DNA of 64,000 bases from Undaria pinnatifida (lineage: Eukaryota > Sar > Phaeophyceae > Laminariales > Alariaceae). Shown here in pieces: positions 24,560 through 36,300 of this stretch. The stretch is taken from the NCBI GenBank assembly GCA_012845835.1, contig JABAKD010000002.1, positions 24,656,518 to 24,720,517 of the forward strand, read 5' to 3'. The notes under the pieces are model-generated. The model did no database searches. It was not told where the DNA came from and was given only the letters and a program-made list of their open reading frames with translations. Each line of letters begins with the position of its first letter. The stretch's first letter is position 1. A program made the translations under genes and the position numbers.

Positions 24560-24912
24560 TAGGGCCTTATCCAATAAGCTAGCATATCTTTTGGCTTATA
24601 TTGCCTTTTTGAGCTTATGGGAAAACTTATGCCCGACCGAGCATAGCCACCATGCCAAATAGCTTACGTGGGAGCATAACAAGGGAAATCGAGCATAAAA
24701 GGTGGTTATGCCCGCCTCCATTTCAGGTGTATATGTTCGAATGGTTGTCTGGCAGCATGGTGGAGACGCCAAATGGGTGGCCGCACGGTAAAATAATGCA
24801 ATTCACGAGGCTTAATTACACCCATTCATTGTCGGCTCTGTTTATCGCGATATTGGACAGTTAGTTCTACATAAGAACACTTAAACACGCACACAAACGC
24901 GCGCGCGCCCAC

Positions 24913-24920
24913 GCGCCCAC
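24913..24920 (+). repeat. Target-site duplication, inner element (left)
   Basis: GCGCCCAC, identical to 26040-26047. Confidence 0.85.
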
Positions 24921-26039
24921 TAGGGCCTTACCCAATAAGCTTTTTTTTTTCGGAATATATGCTTTTTGTTTTTAGCGGGCATAGGCTTAAAAACTGGAAA
25001 TAAGCTCGCGATTTATGCCAGTTTTGCACGGATAAGCTCGACCTATGCTCGCTCTTTGTTGCATCTCTAGCTTGATTTTTGTTCGATAAAAGCGTGTTTG
25101 GTCGTCTAACACTCGTTGGGCATCCCTGCTTGTCGTCGATATGCTCGTGAAACGTGGGTTCTAAGGCTATTTGTTTTGTTTTCTACAAGCCACATGGCAG
25201 GTGCAGGTGTGTCAGTGCTGAAAAAGTAAAATATAGACTAAACGATTCGTATAGTCTATACATAGTCTATGTTCCTATATACTTGGAAAGTGTATACTCG
25301 TATGTTTACGTATATCATACTACTACTACTGATTGATGTTGTCGTGTGTTTTTGTGTTGTGTCCATATACAGCACAGTGCGCACAGCAGTCAGTGCCTTG
25401 CTGTCTTTTCCATACCACCGCCCACCATGACCTGCCCACCATGTCAATTGGAAAACTTGCTTGAACTCTCTACTCGAAACTCGACAGCAAAAAAAAACAG
25501 AGCTAGCGAGCTAGCCAAACACAGCCGACTACCCAGTACCCCCGCACCCCGCACCCCGCACGACGCAATGCTACCTTCCCCGCCCCCTGTTGTACTTGAG
25601 AAGAGCGGTCGCCATCACTGCAAGATCGGAAGATCGGAAGATCGGCAGCGTCCCGTGCGCTCTCCGCTTTTTTTGTGCTCGCGTGGGCGCGTGGGCGCGC
25701 GCGCGTGTGTGTGCGTGTTTAAGTGTTCTACGTAATATGTAGAACCGTCCAATATCGCGATAAACAGAGCCGACAATGGGTGTAATTAAGCCTCGGGAAT
25801 TGCATTATTACCATGCGGCCACCCATTTGGCGTCTCCACCGTGCTCCCAGACAACTATTCGAGCATATACACCTGGAATGGAGGCGGGCATAACCACCTT
25901 TTATGCTCGATTTCCCTTGTTATGCTGCCACATAAGCTATTTGGCATGGTGGCTATGCTCGGTCGGGCATAAGCTTTTCCATAAGCTCAAAAAGCCAATA
26001 TATGCTAAAAGATATGCTAGCTTATTGGGTAAGGCCCTA
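24921..26039. mobile_element. Inner hAT-like element, inserted in inverted orientation into a copy of itself
   Basis: 1119 bp, from TAGGGCCTTACCCAATAAGC to its reverse complement, flanked by exact 8-bp repeats GCGCCCAC at 24913-24920 and 26040-26047. Its left part (24921-25690) is inversely repeated in 26048-26775 of the outer element. Its right part (25695-26039) is the inverse of 24560-24920. The two copies therefore make an A-B-A'-B' arrangement, and the inner one is the later arrival. Confidence 0.87.
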
Positions 26040-26047
26040 GCGCCCAC
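26040..26047 (+). repeat. Target-site duplication, inner element (right)
   Basis: GCGCCCAC, identical to 24913-24920. Confidence 0.85.
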
Positions 26048-26775
26048 GCGAGCACAAAAAAAGCGGAGAGCGCAAGGGACGCTGCCGATCTTCCGATCTT
26101 CCGATCTTGCAGTGATGGCAACCGCTCTTTTCAAGTACAACAGGGGGCGGGGAAAGTAGCATTGCGTCGTGCGGGGTGCGGGGGTACTGGGTAGTCGGCT
26201 GTGTTTGGCTAGCTCACTAGCTCTGTTTTTGCTGTCGAGTTTCGAGTAGAGAGTTCAAGCAAGTTTTCCAATTGACATGGTGGGCAGTTCATGGTGGGCG
26301 GTGGTATGGAAAAGGCAGCAAGGCACTGCTGCTGTGCACACTGTGCTGTATAATATGGACACAGCACAATAACACACGACAACATAAATCAGTAGTAGTA
26401 TGATATACATACGTAAACATACCAGTATACACTTTCGAAGTATATAGGAGCATAGACTATAATATTATATAGACTATACGAATCGCATAGTCTATAATTT
26501 ACTTTTTCAGCACTGACACACCTGCACCTGCCATGTGGCTTGTAGAAAAAAAAAAAACTAGCCTAAGAACCCACGTTTCACGAGCATATCGACGACAAGC
26601 AGGGATGCCCAACGAGTGATAGACGAGCAAACACGCTTTTTTTTAACCGAACAAAAATCAAGCTAGAGATGCAACAAAAAGCGAGCATAAGTCGAGCTTG
26701 TCTGTGCAAAACTGGCATAAATCGCGAGCTTATTTCCAGTTTTAAAGCCTATGTCCGCTAAAAAAAAATGCTTAT

Positions 26776-27065
26776 TGTGGATACCAGTCCCTATTCCCTA
26801 GATTGTACCGCCTCCTTATCACTATAATACTTCAAGATCATCCTGGCTCCTCGAGGCAGACTCTGAGGTGTTTCCTCATCGTTGACCCTCGAGCGTGCGG
26901 TGCGCACATAACCCACCTCGGTGTGTCTCCACACCTCCCTCAGAGAAAGAAAACCTGCGAAGGGACTACCGTCCCACAATTGGCGTCGTCGGCAGGAACC
27001 CACCTCGGTGTGTCTCCACACCTCCCTCAGAGAAAGAAAACCTGCGAAGGGACTACCGTCCCACA
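26776..27065 (+). mobile_element. LTR-like insertion with a primer-binding-site-like motif
   Basis: A 290-bp block absent from the inner hAT copy. It starts TGTGGA, ends CCCACA (TG...CA) and is bounded by TTAT on both sides (26772-26775 and 27066-27069). Its first 203 bp end in CCCACA at 26978, followed by AT and TGGCGTCGTCGGCAGGA. That motif begins with the TGG expected of a primer-binding site pairing to a tRNA 3' CCA. A second copy of the last 68 bp (26911-26978) then follows at 26998-27065. This fits a deleted LTR retrotransposon or TRIM-like remnant: 5' LTR, PBS, truncated 3' LTR. The tRNA is not identified. Confidence 0.55.
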
Positions 27066-27105
27066 TTATATTCAGAAAAAAAAAAGCTTATTGGGTAAGG
27101 CCCTA

Positions 27106-27113
27106 GTGACGAG
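27106..27113 (+). repeat. Target-site duplication, outer element (right)
   Basis: GTGACGAG, identical to 24552-24559. Confidence 0.85.
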
Positions 27114-27744
27114 ATCTCAAGTTAACCTAGCTAAGTCAACCCGTGGAATAAAAGCAGTGATGCAGCGATCATGTTGTGAGTTGGGTCGGGCCGAGCGAGG
27201 AGACGAGCGTCCGACAACCAGAATAGGGGAGCAGGGTAACTCAGGTTGAGTTTTAAGGATGTCAGTCTTCATACGGAGGCGTAAGGCCTACAACGGCAGG
27301 CAGTCAGTAAGAAGCAACAGCTACGAAGACATCGTACCTTTTTTTCATACGAGTCAAACGGCAGTCCCGACCGGCACACAACAAGTGCTACTATTTATTC
27401 TAGATACTACAGCAGCAGCAGTACCTACTACGAAGTAATATTTATTGCAGCAGATCGTGTCCAGTGTGTCCAGTACATACTCACTCGTATCACGCCGTGC
27501 TCGTAACGGCGTACCTGGTATATCTGGTTCATCCAATGCTACCGAGTTCGTAGTGCGTGTGTTTGTTTTGCTTACTACAGTAGAGGCGCTCAATAGGAAA
27601 GAGAGAGGATAAATGTGACATGAAATCGTTTCACGTCAAATCCATAGACTATCCATCTACGAAGAGCACTCTATAACAATAGCCCACCCTGGATAGCCGT
27701 AGATGCAGATCATTTGGCAATCAAAGGATGTCAACAAAACATGC

Positions 27745-28088
27745 CTAAATTGGAAAGGGGATCGAAGATGCGGCTATTCGAAACAATCGCATATGAGGCT
27801 AAAGGTTCCTCCAACCTCGTAATAATGAAGCTAAGACGCCTCATTGCAAGAGATATCCAACCCTATGATGGAGCTCACAACCGCGAGCGCTCAAGGTCAG
27901 GTATGTACCTACGGTATACCAGTAGCAATCGGCCTACTCGAGCTCTCACGGTTGTGAGCTCCATCGCAGGGTTGTATCTCTTGCAGCGAGGCGTCTTAGC
28001 CTCATTACAAGGTGTGGGGGGATCCATAGCCTCGTTTTCGTATGTTTCGAATAGTAGCCGCATCTTCAACTCCCTTTCCAATTCCTAG
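27745..28088. mobile_element. Foldback (long inverted repeat) element
   Basis: The left arm (about 27745-27890, starting CTAAATTGGAAAGGGGATCGAAGATGCGG) is mirrored by the right arm (about 27950-28088, ending CCGCATCTTCAACTCCCTTTCCAATTCCTAG). The arms meet around GAGCTCACAACCG and CGGTTGTGAGCTC. Arms are roughly 80-85 percent alike by eye. A truncated relative lies at 8311-8460. No ORF with support. Confidence 0.7.
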
Positions 28089-29859
28089 ATAGAGCAAACT
28101 CATGCATCCCTATTAAGTGGCGGCGTCCTACGGCAATAATAGGTGGTGCAAGAAAGCAGGCGAATCAACCGAGTACAAAGTGCTCGCAGAGTTACAGCAG
28201 CTAAATTGATCTGCGATATACTCGCGGGGTATCTCAGGCAGCTTGGACCAGATATACTGGTATATAGCATAACAGTTTGGGTGCACAACCTTCCGCAGGA
28301 TGGGCATATTGTCGAACCAAAAGAAAGCAAGGGGGGAGCAGGTATCGAAAAGCTACCATCTCACGGCCGTGCTAGCTTAGATTTAGTGTGTCATCACAAA
28401 ATGGAGGCCCGCAGGGGCTCGCCGATCACTGCGGGGGGGTCAAGGGCGACCAAACATACTCGAAGAAAAGCAAATGTGCCAAAAACAAATTTACGAAAAA
28501 TGTACTGCTAAAAAAATATATGACACGCTAGGCCAGAAAGCTTGCCTTCGGAGGATGAGAGCACTAAAAGGACCGGAGGAAGTCACGCACACCCAAGCTT
28601 GACAGGTCGTGCCGACGTCGCCATGTGTCAAGTGGTCCCCGAGGGGGGTGCAGGGTTGTCGGTGTTGGGAAGCGTTCTCCTCATGCTTCACGGTGTATTT
28701 ATTAGTCTCTCCTTTGGCTCGCTGCCTAGACACAAGGCCTCAGCCAGATTCTTTCTCGGCGTGCTACGAGAATCGCATCATCTTCTTCCTCTGCTGCTGC
28801 CGATGCTGCTGCCAATTCATGCTGCTCCGCTGTAGCACTGCTTCTGCTGCTTGCTACTGTTCTACTGCTGCATGCAGCGTATCTTCTGCGGCTGCGGGTC
28901 TGTATTTTCACTTGCTACAGGTACCTGGTACCGGTGCGTACAAGTACGAATGAGTGCGGCGTGCTTGTTGTATGTATTACCATGGGAGCGCCTATCGCGC
29001 TCGGTAAGGCCATGTCTGTGCTTGCTCTTCCGTGCTGTGGTCTCTTGCGTGAGAGCTCGGTACAGGCGTGGACGCTCGCGCGGGCTGAACGGCATGAACT
29101 CTCGTCTGCCTGGACTGCGATACTAGACTGAGGACCAAAAACACCGAATGTTCACATTATCCTCTTCGGTATATAACAGAAAGAGGATACCGCCCAGAAC
29201 ACCCTCACCCCCCCCCTCTCGCAAAACACACTGGTTTCACAGGTAAGAGCAAAGGGGAGCGGGAAGAATTTCAAACAAAGTAATTCTTCCTCAGTAAGAG
29301 AAGATAGAACGCGGGAAAACCCTTCAAACGTCAACGTTCTCATCCTCCCTCGCATAACTCTATCGCCCCCGCCCCCGCCCCCCACCTCCCTCCCTCCCTC
29401 CGTGGCCCAAGGCAAACCCTTTCCCTCTCTACCCCCGGCGTACCCGTAAGCCCATCCATCCAAGATGCACATCATACCGGGCCGGCGCGCCACCCGTAGA
29501 AAACGCCGTGTGCTTTGTTAAAATACACCAGCGAATCCTATCTGTGTTAATTAAGGTAGTTTCTCCACCACTCGCGTTACTGCTGACGATTACACTCATT
29601 CTAGCTCGTCTTGGGGCGCGAAACTTGACCTTGCTTTTTGCAGGGGACTGCACCCACGTTTTTGGGGTACAAACTACTTGGGATTAGTACGGGATATTTT
29701 TCGCAGTGTAGTGAAAGGGTTGATAGCGAGCTTAATCAACTCACCAACCAATCAATCTGCTAGCCTACACAAACCAACCAACCAACAAACCAACCAATAA
29801 AACCCAATCCAACCAAATACCCCACAGCACGTCATCTACTAAACGACCTTCGCTCCGTA
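28089..29859. other. 3' flank of RPA2; no second gene recognised
   Basis: Contains short ORFs on both strands (28143-28511 and 28542-28835 plus are the longest) with no recognised domain. A CCTCCCTCC-type tract lies near 29360-29400 and ACCAACCAACC-like tracts near 29775-29810, directly beyond the RPA2 stop. This stretch should contain the RPA2 3' UTR and polyadenylation site, which I cannot place. Confidence 0.4.
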
Positions 29860-30318
29860 TCAGCTCGTCTTAAGCGTGAGCTTGATCCCCATGCCTGCGA
29901 GCTCATTCGCGAGGTACCTAAAAACGTACGGCATCGCCACAGCAACCACTTTTCCACCCCCTCCCCCCCCGAGGCCACCCTCACCACCGACCGAACACGT
30001 AATACAGTGCATTCGCTGCCCCGCCCCCCCGCCCCCCCCACCACCCTCCCTTGACACCGCCGCAGCAGCAGCCGCGCTCTGTCCCGCGGTGGCAACAGCC
30101 CCTCTTCGCGCAGAGGCGGAGATCAGCGAGCCGCAGGTGGAGCAGACGTGGGCGACATGCCGGTCTGAGCAGTTCATGAGGCGGTCGTGGAGTAGGAAAG
30201 CCGCGCCGTGGCTTAGGAGCGCGTCTCGCTCCATCTCTCCTAGCCGCACGCCGCCCTTGTTCTTTCGCCCCTTGATGGGCTGCCGCGTCAGCTGGTTCAC
30301 TGGCCCCGTAGCTCGTAC
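29860..30318 (-). CDS. RPA2: RPA2 exon 22 (residues 1015-1166 and stop), clamp and zinc finger
   Basis: Encodes [20 protein letters not shown] and RDALLSHG, then HVCSTCGSL and MHCITC, then [20 protein letters not shown]. Zinc ligands are the Cys pairs at residues 1073/1076 and 1119/1122. Between them is a long Ala/Gly-rich insertion including runs of 6 Ala and 7 Gly. A second Gly run follows. Acceptor CCTACAG|GTACGA; TGA stop at 29860-29862. Confidence 0.97.
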   Translation of the reverse strand, partial: VRATGPVNQLTRQPIKGRKNKGGVRLGEMERDALLSHGAAFLLHDRLMNCSDRHVAHVCSTCGSLISASARRGAVATAGQSAAAAAAVSREGGGGGGGAGQRMHCITCSVGGEGGLGGGGGGKVVAVAMPYVFRYLANELAGMGIKLTLKTS

Positions 30319-33300
30319 CTGTAGGGGGGAGAGAAGGCGGGGGGAGCGGGAGAGAAGAGGTGCAAATCAAGAGGGTGAAATAACGGCGATCAACGGAGAG
30401 AAGGGGAGGGAGAGGCACCAGTATCTTCGTCGTTGCAACTACACGCCAATGAACCACCCTCACACGAGATGTGGCGCAACAATCCTTCCGGCGCGTGTCC
30501 TAGCTCTCAATGTCTCTCTTTGTTCTCCATTTCTCTCCTTCTTTCCCCCGCGTTCTCTCTCCCTGATCATCTCTCTCTCGCTCGATCTCTCTCTCTCTCT
30601 GGAAGTGCATCACACCTGAGACTTGTCCGAGACCATGTGCCTTAGCCGTTGGTAGTAAACGAGCCCGATGAAGATGTCGGCGTGCATCACTGTGCCGGTC
30701 ACCCCGCTGTACAGAGGCTCCGAACCGTGGTACGCATACCTGCATTGCATACAAAAAAAGAAAAAGAAAAAACACAAACGCCATGGTGAGGCAAATTTCG
30801 GATTACATTTTAATAACCTTCAACAGTGCACCGCTAATAGTGTGGGCTACGGTTTAATGCAGAAACAGTGCTATTGGTAGTTTGGATTTTGATTGAATAC
30901 AAAACAAAAGCTGTATTCGTACTGTTGTTGTTGTCTTTCTTATTTACTACCTTTGCACTTTACTCCGGCTGTATCCCTTTTCGTAACTCAGATCCGGGGT
31001 CGCACAGACAGATCAACCCCTCCGCCCCACCCCCCTCCCTTCCCCGACCCTGTCGACACGGCGCGGGGATTCCAAAATGTTCACACATCGGCAAAACAAA
31101 TTGGGCGGTTCAAAGCTTTTTTCGCAGTTTTCATGTTTAACGCACCCGGCGGAGCGCAGCTGCTCCCCGAAGTGGTCGATGACTCGGTCTTGCTCATGGA
31201 ACGCGAACGGAGTCGCGTCCTGCAAAAAGTTGCAACAGAGAAAATAAGAGGGGGGCAGAGAAAAATTCAAGGAACAGAGAATTCAAGGACGGAGCAAGAA
31301 GTACAGCAACCACCACCACCACGACAACCCCAACAACAACAACAACAACAACCACTCAAGGAGTTTGTGCCCCTAAACGTTTAATAGGTGCTGGTGTATA
31401 GACTATGCCATAGAAGGGTAACGGGGTGATAGCATATGTACTATTAGTACCTAATAGTAACTACGGGTACCCGGTATTAAATGGAGGCTGCATCTCTATT
31501 ACTGCTATCGTAGAATATAATCTTACCTGAAACGTGCCGTGCATCGCACCACTTTTGCCCGCCATGGACTCGATGAGCATCCCGATTGTCTGGGAAATCA
31601 ACCGGCGACCAACGAACGATGCAACACATGCAACAACGACAACAACAGCAGCAGCAGGAGAAAATTCGGGTTCACAATTGTTTATATTTTTTACCCTCCA
31701 GATGTTTACCTCTTACTGTTGCATACATCCAAATCCTTCCACCCACGGGTTGACAATTATCCCCAGTTCCCCCGACCCCGCCCTCCCATCCCCTTCTACC
31801 AAATATGCAACTCCCTCTCACCATCCTTGAGGGAAAGGCGTGCGGGTCGGAATACCCCCACCACCTCCCCCCATACCGTCCCACCATCACCTCCCACCAA
31901 CCATATACCTCCCTCTCACCACTCTTGGGGGAAAGGCGTGCGGGTTGATAATGAAGTCCGGCGACCCGTCCCCTCCCCCCGTCGCCTTCCACCAACCAAA
32001 CGATCCCCCCCTCTACCATTCCATAAACCATACGACTCCCTCTCACCATTCTCGAAGGAAAGGCGTGTGGGTTGATAATCACGTCCGGCGACATTCCCGC
32101 TTTGGTAAATGGCATATATCCGTCGGGCAAAGGATTGACACCACCCTCTCCTATCACCCCCTCCCTACCCATCCCCTCCTACCGACCATACAACTCCTCC
32201 AACCTCCGTCACCATTAGGCATATATCCATTCTTTTCCTCAATTAAGCTCGATACGCTCGTAAAAATCCCAATTGTGTTACTCTTACGCTCTTAAAAACG
32301 CCAAAATAAAATACTCGCATGCCCAAAGAGGCACTAGCCAAAAAGCCTCATCAGTCTGGAGTGGAAAAATGCGTGCGGGTTGATGATCACCCCCCCCCCC
32401 CCCCCTCTATCCCCTCCCACCATCCATGCAGCTCCCTCTCACCATTCGCGAAGGAAAAGCGTGCGGGTTGATAATCACGTCCGGCGACATCCCGCTCTCC
32501 GTGAAGGGCATATCCTCCGTCGGCCACAATATAGACATCACCCCTTTCTGCCCGTGCCGCGAAGAAAACTTGTCCCCAATAACGGGGTTTCGAGGGAATC
32601 GAAGCGTTACGCTCGCGCGGGAAAGCGGGGCCCTGTCGACGCCCTCTCGCCCCAGCGCTCGAACGGTCTCAACGCACGCCCTCTCCGACTCTTTGTGCTG
32701 TAAGGAGGGAGAGAAGGGGGCGGGGGCGGAGGGTGGGGAAGCTGAGGTGATGGCATTTTTTCTTCGCCTAGGAAGAGTTGAGGGGGGGGACAACGAGAGA
32801 GGAGTAAGGGGCGAGAAGGGGAGGAGGGAGGGAAGTGAGGTGATGGTAGTTGTTCTCTTCGCCTGGGAAGCAGTGGAGGAAGGGAGGGAGGGGGGTGGAA
32901 CGGGTCGGTAGGGGAGGGAGGGTCGAGGTAATGGTATTTGCTTCCTTGGCCAAGGCAGCAAGAGGGGTTTCATGCCCCGACGCCTCCCCTCCGTCCAACT
33001 ACCAACAACGGCTAGATTTCTACACACACAAGTATGGCATTATATACCACTCCCCGGATAATTCTGGAACGCTCAGGTATCAATCCTTTTAGCACCGCAC
33101 TCCCGGCATGGAGACAAAACACTTGGAATTTGACTAGGACCATTTTCGGAGTTGGAAATGGGATAACTAACCCCTTTGGGAACTCAAACGCAAAAATTGA
33201 CCAAGAAAACTGACGGTTACAGCATCGGCCACATGAAGCAACCCGAGCTGCTGGTGCATTAAGGACATGTGTTCGAACTGCAATGCAGGAAGCTGCGAGG

Positions 33301-36300
33301 TACAGGCGTGAGGCATGACGATATTCGGATTGACTGCCTCAAGCTTTTCCTAGACGCTTTCGACTAGATCGCGCTCGTGGCGTGCTTTGACCTGAATGAA
33401 TGGGTCCCAAACACCAACACTCAAAAACGGTTTTCACAAGGGCTTGCGATTTGGCTGGTTAAGCCGATAGTAAGTCGCCGACTGGTTATTAGTTGGCCAT
33501 GTGTTAAGAGCTTGTTGCGGGCGGTAACTTGCGGAGTTCGACGCGTTAGTATCTGACTGGGGCGTTTGTTGCTCGCAACATTGTTCCATGCGGAGAAACC
33601 CTATTAATTCACTGCGCCGACTCAACTACTACGGGAGGGCATAGCAATCAGGACTCACGATAAACCCAAAAAACCTAGATGCTGCCCTTTTTTCTCAAGA
33701 TAAACACAACTACCTACCATGTTCCCCTATTTTAACAGACCATAGTGGTTCTAGTTGCTACCACTGCGTGTTCACCCCTAACAGACACAAAACGCTACGC
33801 ATAACAAAACACGCTAGTCTACACGTAAAACGCTAGACATATGAGAGCTAGACACAACAACGTTAGCCGTAAAATGCAACACCAAACATAAAACGCTGCA
33901 ACGCAAAACGCTACTCATAACACGCTACGCGCAAAACGCGCTACCCCTGGCACACGTGCTATTACGGAGTAACCAGAACCCAGCATATACGCAAAACCCT
34001 ACATAATCCTCTGTGAGGAATAACTGTATTTGGTCCCGATTATTACTGTCTGAATGTGTCCCGTGATAGGGTCTGACTGGGGCACTACGGCGGAGGACCA
34101 TGGTAATCAAAACTCACGGTGAACACAAAAAACTCCAACACACCCCTATTTTGACTAGCCATGTTTGTTCTGATTGCCGTGTCCCCCCTGTGTTCCTGCA
34201 ATAGACTCTGATTGGGGCATTACTTTGCGGAGAACTATAGCAATTGAATGCGAATTCACGAGGGAAGAAAGGGTTCTCGCGACAAAAACGAAGGCACGTA
34301 CCGTAGTGGGGAGGGGGGGGAAGAGCCTGCTTACCGACCCTGGATCTGAGTTATGTCTAGGGAGGGAAAAAAAGAAAAGAAAAAAAGTGCGAAGACAATA
34401 GATGGGATGAGCAATATATATATATATAAAATCATTCCCTTGGGTGTCGTGTATTTGGTCAGGAGTTTTTTGTCTCGGCCGAAGCATGCGATTCGCGGAA
34501 CTGGAATTCTCGGTCGAATATAGCTTGGTTCGAGCGCCGCCTTCGGGGGGCGGCTCCAACGCCCCTCGCCCTGCCGTGTCCGTTCCGCATATCGACGTGA
34601 ACGCGGACGGGTGCCGAGCGAGACGAGCGAGAAGTTGCAAAAATACCGCATGTCGAGGAGGAATTTTGGAAAAATTGTTGAATCTTAATGGCTGCAACGC
34701 CTGAATGGTTTACAAAATTGGCATCATTTCCAAACGGTACGTGATAATGTTCGGAATTTTGCGGCGGCATACTCTTGAGCGTTAGTTTCTTTGCTGTACT
34801 TTTTTACTATTAATAGTTCGTTTGGTTTCTTGCCAGGTATTTTTATTGCTTTTGTTTCTGCTCGTTTTGCCAGCTGGAAATTCATTTTTTTAGCGTGGGT
34901 TCACCTAAAACGTGACACAAGTTACCGACGATATCCAACAACTTCGCGACACAAATTACTGACGGCAAAACGTTTCGTGACAAAATAACTCCCAAACCAT
35001 GGAATCATGACATTTTCATGTGACAGAATCTCGAGACAAAACCAAGCAGGTAGAGCCGTCTCTTCGGCCTTTGGCCCTGGCTTTAGCATGGCCGCTGACA
35101 CTCCAAGCAGCCTCTGCTGTAGGCATGAACGAATGCGGTTGATTCGCAGCGAACTATCCCGCTGTGCTCGCTTCTATGTGGCCATTGTCCACGCCATTTC
35201 ATGTCATCTCCCTTCTGTTTTGAGCTCGTCGTCGTGCCGTCGAGGTACGAGGAAACTCTTACGTACTGGGTGAGAACAGCAGTATGTACGACGAGCATGA
35301 ACGCCAACTGACAACATTGGCAAACACACAACATCAGGTGCAGCAGCAGTAGCCGAAGGGCAAAACTTCTAGCACATACTGCAGCAACTAGTAGAAACCA
35401 GAACCACAGCAGATAGCTCAAAGTGCAGTACGAGTGCCGTTGGCAAGTTTAGTCGTACACGCATCACTCTGTCCAATATATATAACAGAATCTCGAGACA
35501 AAAACAAGCAGGTAAAAGAGCCGTCTCTTCGGCCTTTGGCCCTGGCTTTAGCATGGCCGCTGACACTCCAGGCAGCCGCTGCTGTAGGCATGAACGAGTG
35601 CGGTTGATTCGCAGCGAACTATCTTGCTGTGCTCGCTTCTATGTGGCCATTGTCCATGCCATTTCATGTCACCTCCCTTCTGTTTTGAGCTCGTCGTCGT
35701 GCCGTCGAGGTACGAGGAAACCCGTACGTACTGGGTGAGAACAGCAGTATGTACGACGAGCATGAACGCCAACTGACAACATTGGCAAACACACAACATC
35801 AGGTGCAGCAGCAGTAGCCGAAGGGTGAAACTTCTAGCACATACTGCAGCAACTAGTAGAAACCAGAACCACAGCAGATAGCTCAAAGTGCAGTACGAGT
35901 GCCGTTGGCAAGTTTAGTCGGACACGCATCACTCTGTCCAATATATAGCAACCGTTTTATGTTCATATTGTTGTTCTGGTGTGCTGCTGCCGTGACACCA
36001 TCGAGCACACCGCATGTTTTACCCAAACAAGAGCCAACAAGAGGCAGCGCACAGGGGCCCCCAACACAGAGACACGTGACAACCACGGCCAGCTGTCGAT
36101 CGCGTAATTCGCCGGTAGTCCGTGCTTCGGTGGGTGTGTCGGAAGTCGTTCGTAGTACTGCTGTAGATCGTCGAAAAACCACGTGGCATCGTTCTGGTGG
36201 CAGACTCGCCAGTAGACCCCCCAAAATGTATTTACCTTTTCTTTTTCTTGGCCCCATGCAGCCATTTCCTTTCCTTTCTCTTCTTTGTTTCTTTTTTCCA

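Larger units (their letters stand above)
24560..27105. mobile_element. hAT-like non-autonomous element, interrupted by a second copy and an LTR-like insert
   Basis: The ends TAGGGCCTTATCCAATAAGC (24560) and GCTTATTGGGTAAGGCCCTA (to 27105) are terminal inverted repeats. They are flanked by the exact 8-bp direct repeat GTGACGAG at 24552-24559 and 27106-27113. An 8-bp target duplication with a TA/CAGGG-type terminus is the mark of the hAT superfamily. GCATAA/TTATGC-containing motifs are dense near both ends, as expected for transposase binding sites. No transposase is encoded, so movement would depend on an autonomous relative. Without its inserts the element is about 1.1 kb. Confidence 0.85.

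Noticed and set aside
26791-27066. ORF with an internally repeated WDGSPFAGFLSLREVWRHTE segment
   Set aside because: The internal repeat is the 68-bp duplicated LTR-like sequence; no coding role is likely.
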